From Streptococcus xiaochunlingii (GTDB lineage Bacteria; Bacillota; Bacilli; Lactobacillales; Streptococcaceae), in NCBI RefSeq assembly GCF_006385805.1, contig NZ_VFSG01000003.1, positions 62,001 to 126,000 on the forward strand: a stretch of 64,000 nt of DNA, in the 5' to 3' direction. Numbering within the stretch: the first letter of the stretch is position 1; every line of letters begins with the position of its first letter. The translations under genes were made by a program, and so were the position numbers. Positions 63,759 to 64,000 of this stretch are shown here, piece by piece. The notes beneath the pieces were generated by a model. That model worked only from the letters and a program-made list of their open reading frames with translations, was not told the DNA's origin and made no database searches.

Positions 63759-64000
63759 ATGGCAGAAATTACTTCAGCTAAAGCAATGGCTCGTACAGTG
63801 CGTGTTTCACCTCGTAAATCACGTCTTGTTCTTGACAACATCCGTGGTAAAAGCGTAGCCGATGCAGTAGCAATCTTGAAATTCACTCCAAACAAAGCAG
63901 CTGAAATCATCTTGAAAGTGTTGAATTCAGCAGTAGCAAACGCTGAAAACAACTTTGGTTTGGAAAAAGCAAACTTGGTAGTATCTGAAGCATTCGCAAA
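63759..64000 (+). CDS. rplV: 50S ribosomal protein L22 (3' end outside window)
   Basis: The first 80 codons begin [20 protein letters not shown] and contain [20 protein letters not shown] and the conserved [10 protein letters not shown]. It follows rpsS by 11 bp with AAGGAG upstream. L22 lines the exit tunnel. The gene is cut by the window end. Confidence 0.97.
   Translation, partial: MAEITSAKAMARTVRVSPRKSRLVLDNIRGKSVADAVAILKFTPNKAAEIILKVLNSAVANAENNFGLEKANLVVSEAFA

Overview
The window is chromosomal DNA of a low-GC streptococcus. The oral mitis/sanguinis-parasanguinis type fits best, but species is inferred from gene content and order only. Supporting markers are a V-type ATPase operon, a GBS-Sip-like LysM protein, asnA-hisS, nrdD-small ORF-acetyltransferase-nrdG, thrC-MATE-HAD, polA-CoA-binding protein-DUF975-tgt, the S10 ribosomal protein operon, two LPXTG surface proteins and two CiaR-type small RNAs. 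No tRNA, rRNA or CRISPR array was seen.

Layout. 1-8.9 kb is core: the end of the V-ATPase operon, the Sip-like protein, an MFS transporter, a csRNA, a DUF59 protein, ilvD, an SPFH protein with a ribbon-helix-helix partner, then rpmF-rpmG. From just after rpmG (about 8.95 kb) to about 35.7 kb the DNA is AT-rich and accessory. It is bounded by an approximately 84-bp near-identical direct repeat that includes the rpmG terminator, and two further partial copies lie inside (about 22.05 and 33.8 kb). This looks like serial insertion of integrative elements at the 3' end of rpmG. 35.9-40.0 kb carries two Thr-rich LPXTG adhesins. 40.3-64 kb is core again and ends inside rplV of the S10 operon.

Accessory cargo. 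(a) 20.5-21.9 kb is a three-gene operon: an ADP-ribosyltransferase-like toxin, a small middle protein and a SecB-like chaperone. This matches a toxin-antitoxin-chaperone system of the CmdTAC kind, which is an anti-phage system in E. coli. (b) 15.3-19.6 kb has convergent ATP-grasp and STAND/TPR ATPase genes whose leaders form a perfect 31-bp inverted repeat, next to an intact tyrosine recombinase. It is a candidate DNA-inversion switch. (c) 12.7-15.1 kb is an ABC exporter operon with a short ORF resembling the N-terminus of a RiPP radical-SAM maturase. (d) 24-32.9 kb has an MFS transporter, a LanC C-terminal remnant, an RRNPP-type regulator and two tandem DUF1430 membrane protein/ABC ATPase pairs, all typical of bacteriocin export or immunity. 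(e) 32.9-33.7 kb is a Fic toxin-antitoxin pair with an amber stop inside fic. (f) 33.9-35.6 kb is an Rgg-type regulator with small peptides.

Regulation. Two csRNA-like small RNAs (minus strand near 4.7 kb, plus strand near 53.2 kb) each have a CiaR box, a -10, a hairpin presenting an anti-Shine-Dalgarno loop and a terminator. polA appears to be transcribed as a leaderless mRNA. Functions are read from motifs and family knowledge; no database search was run.
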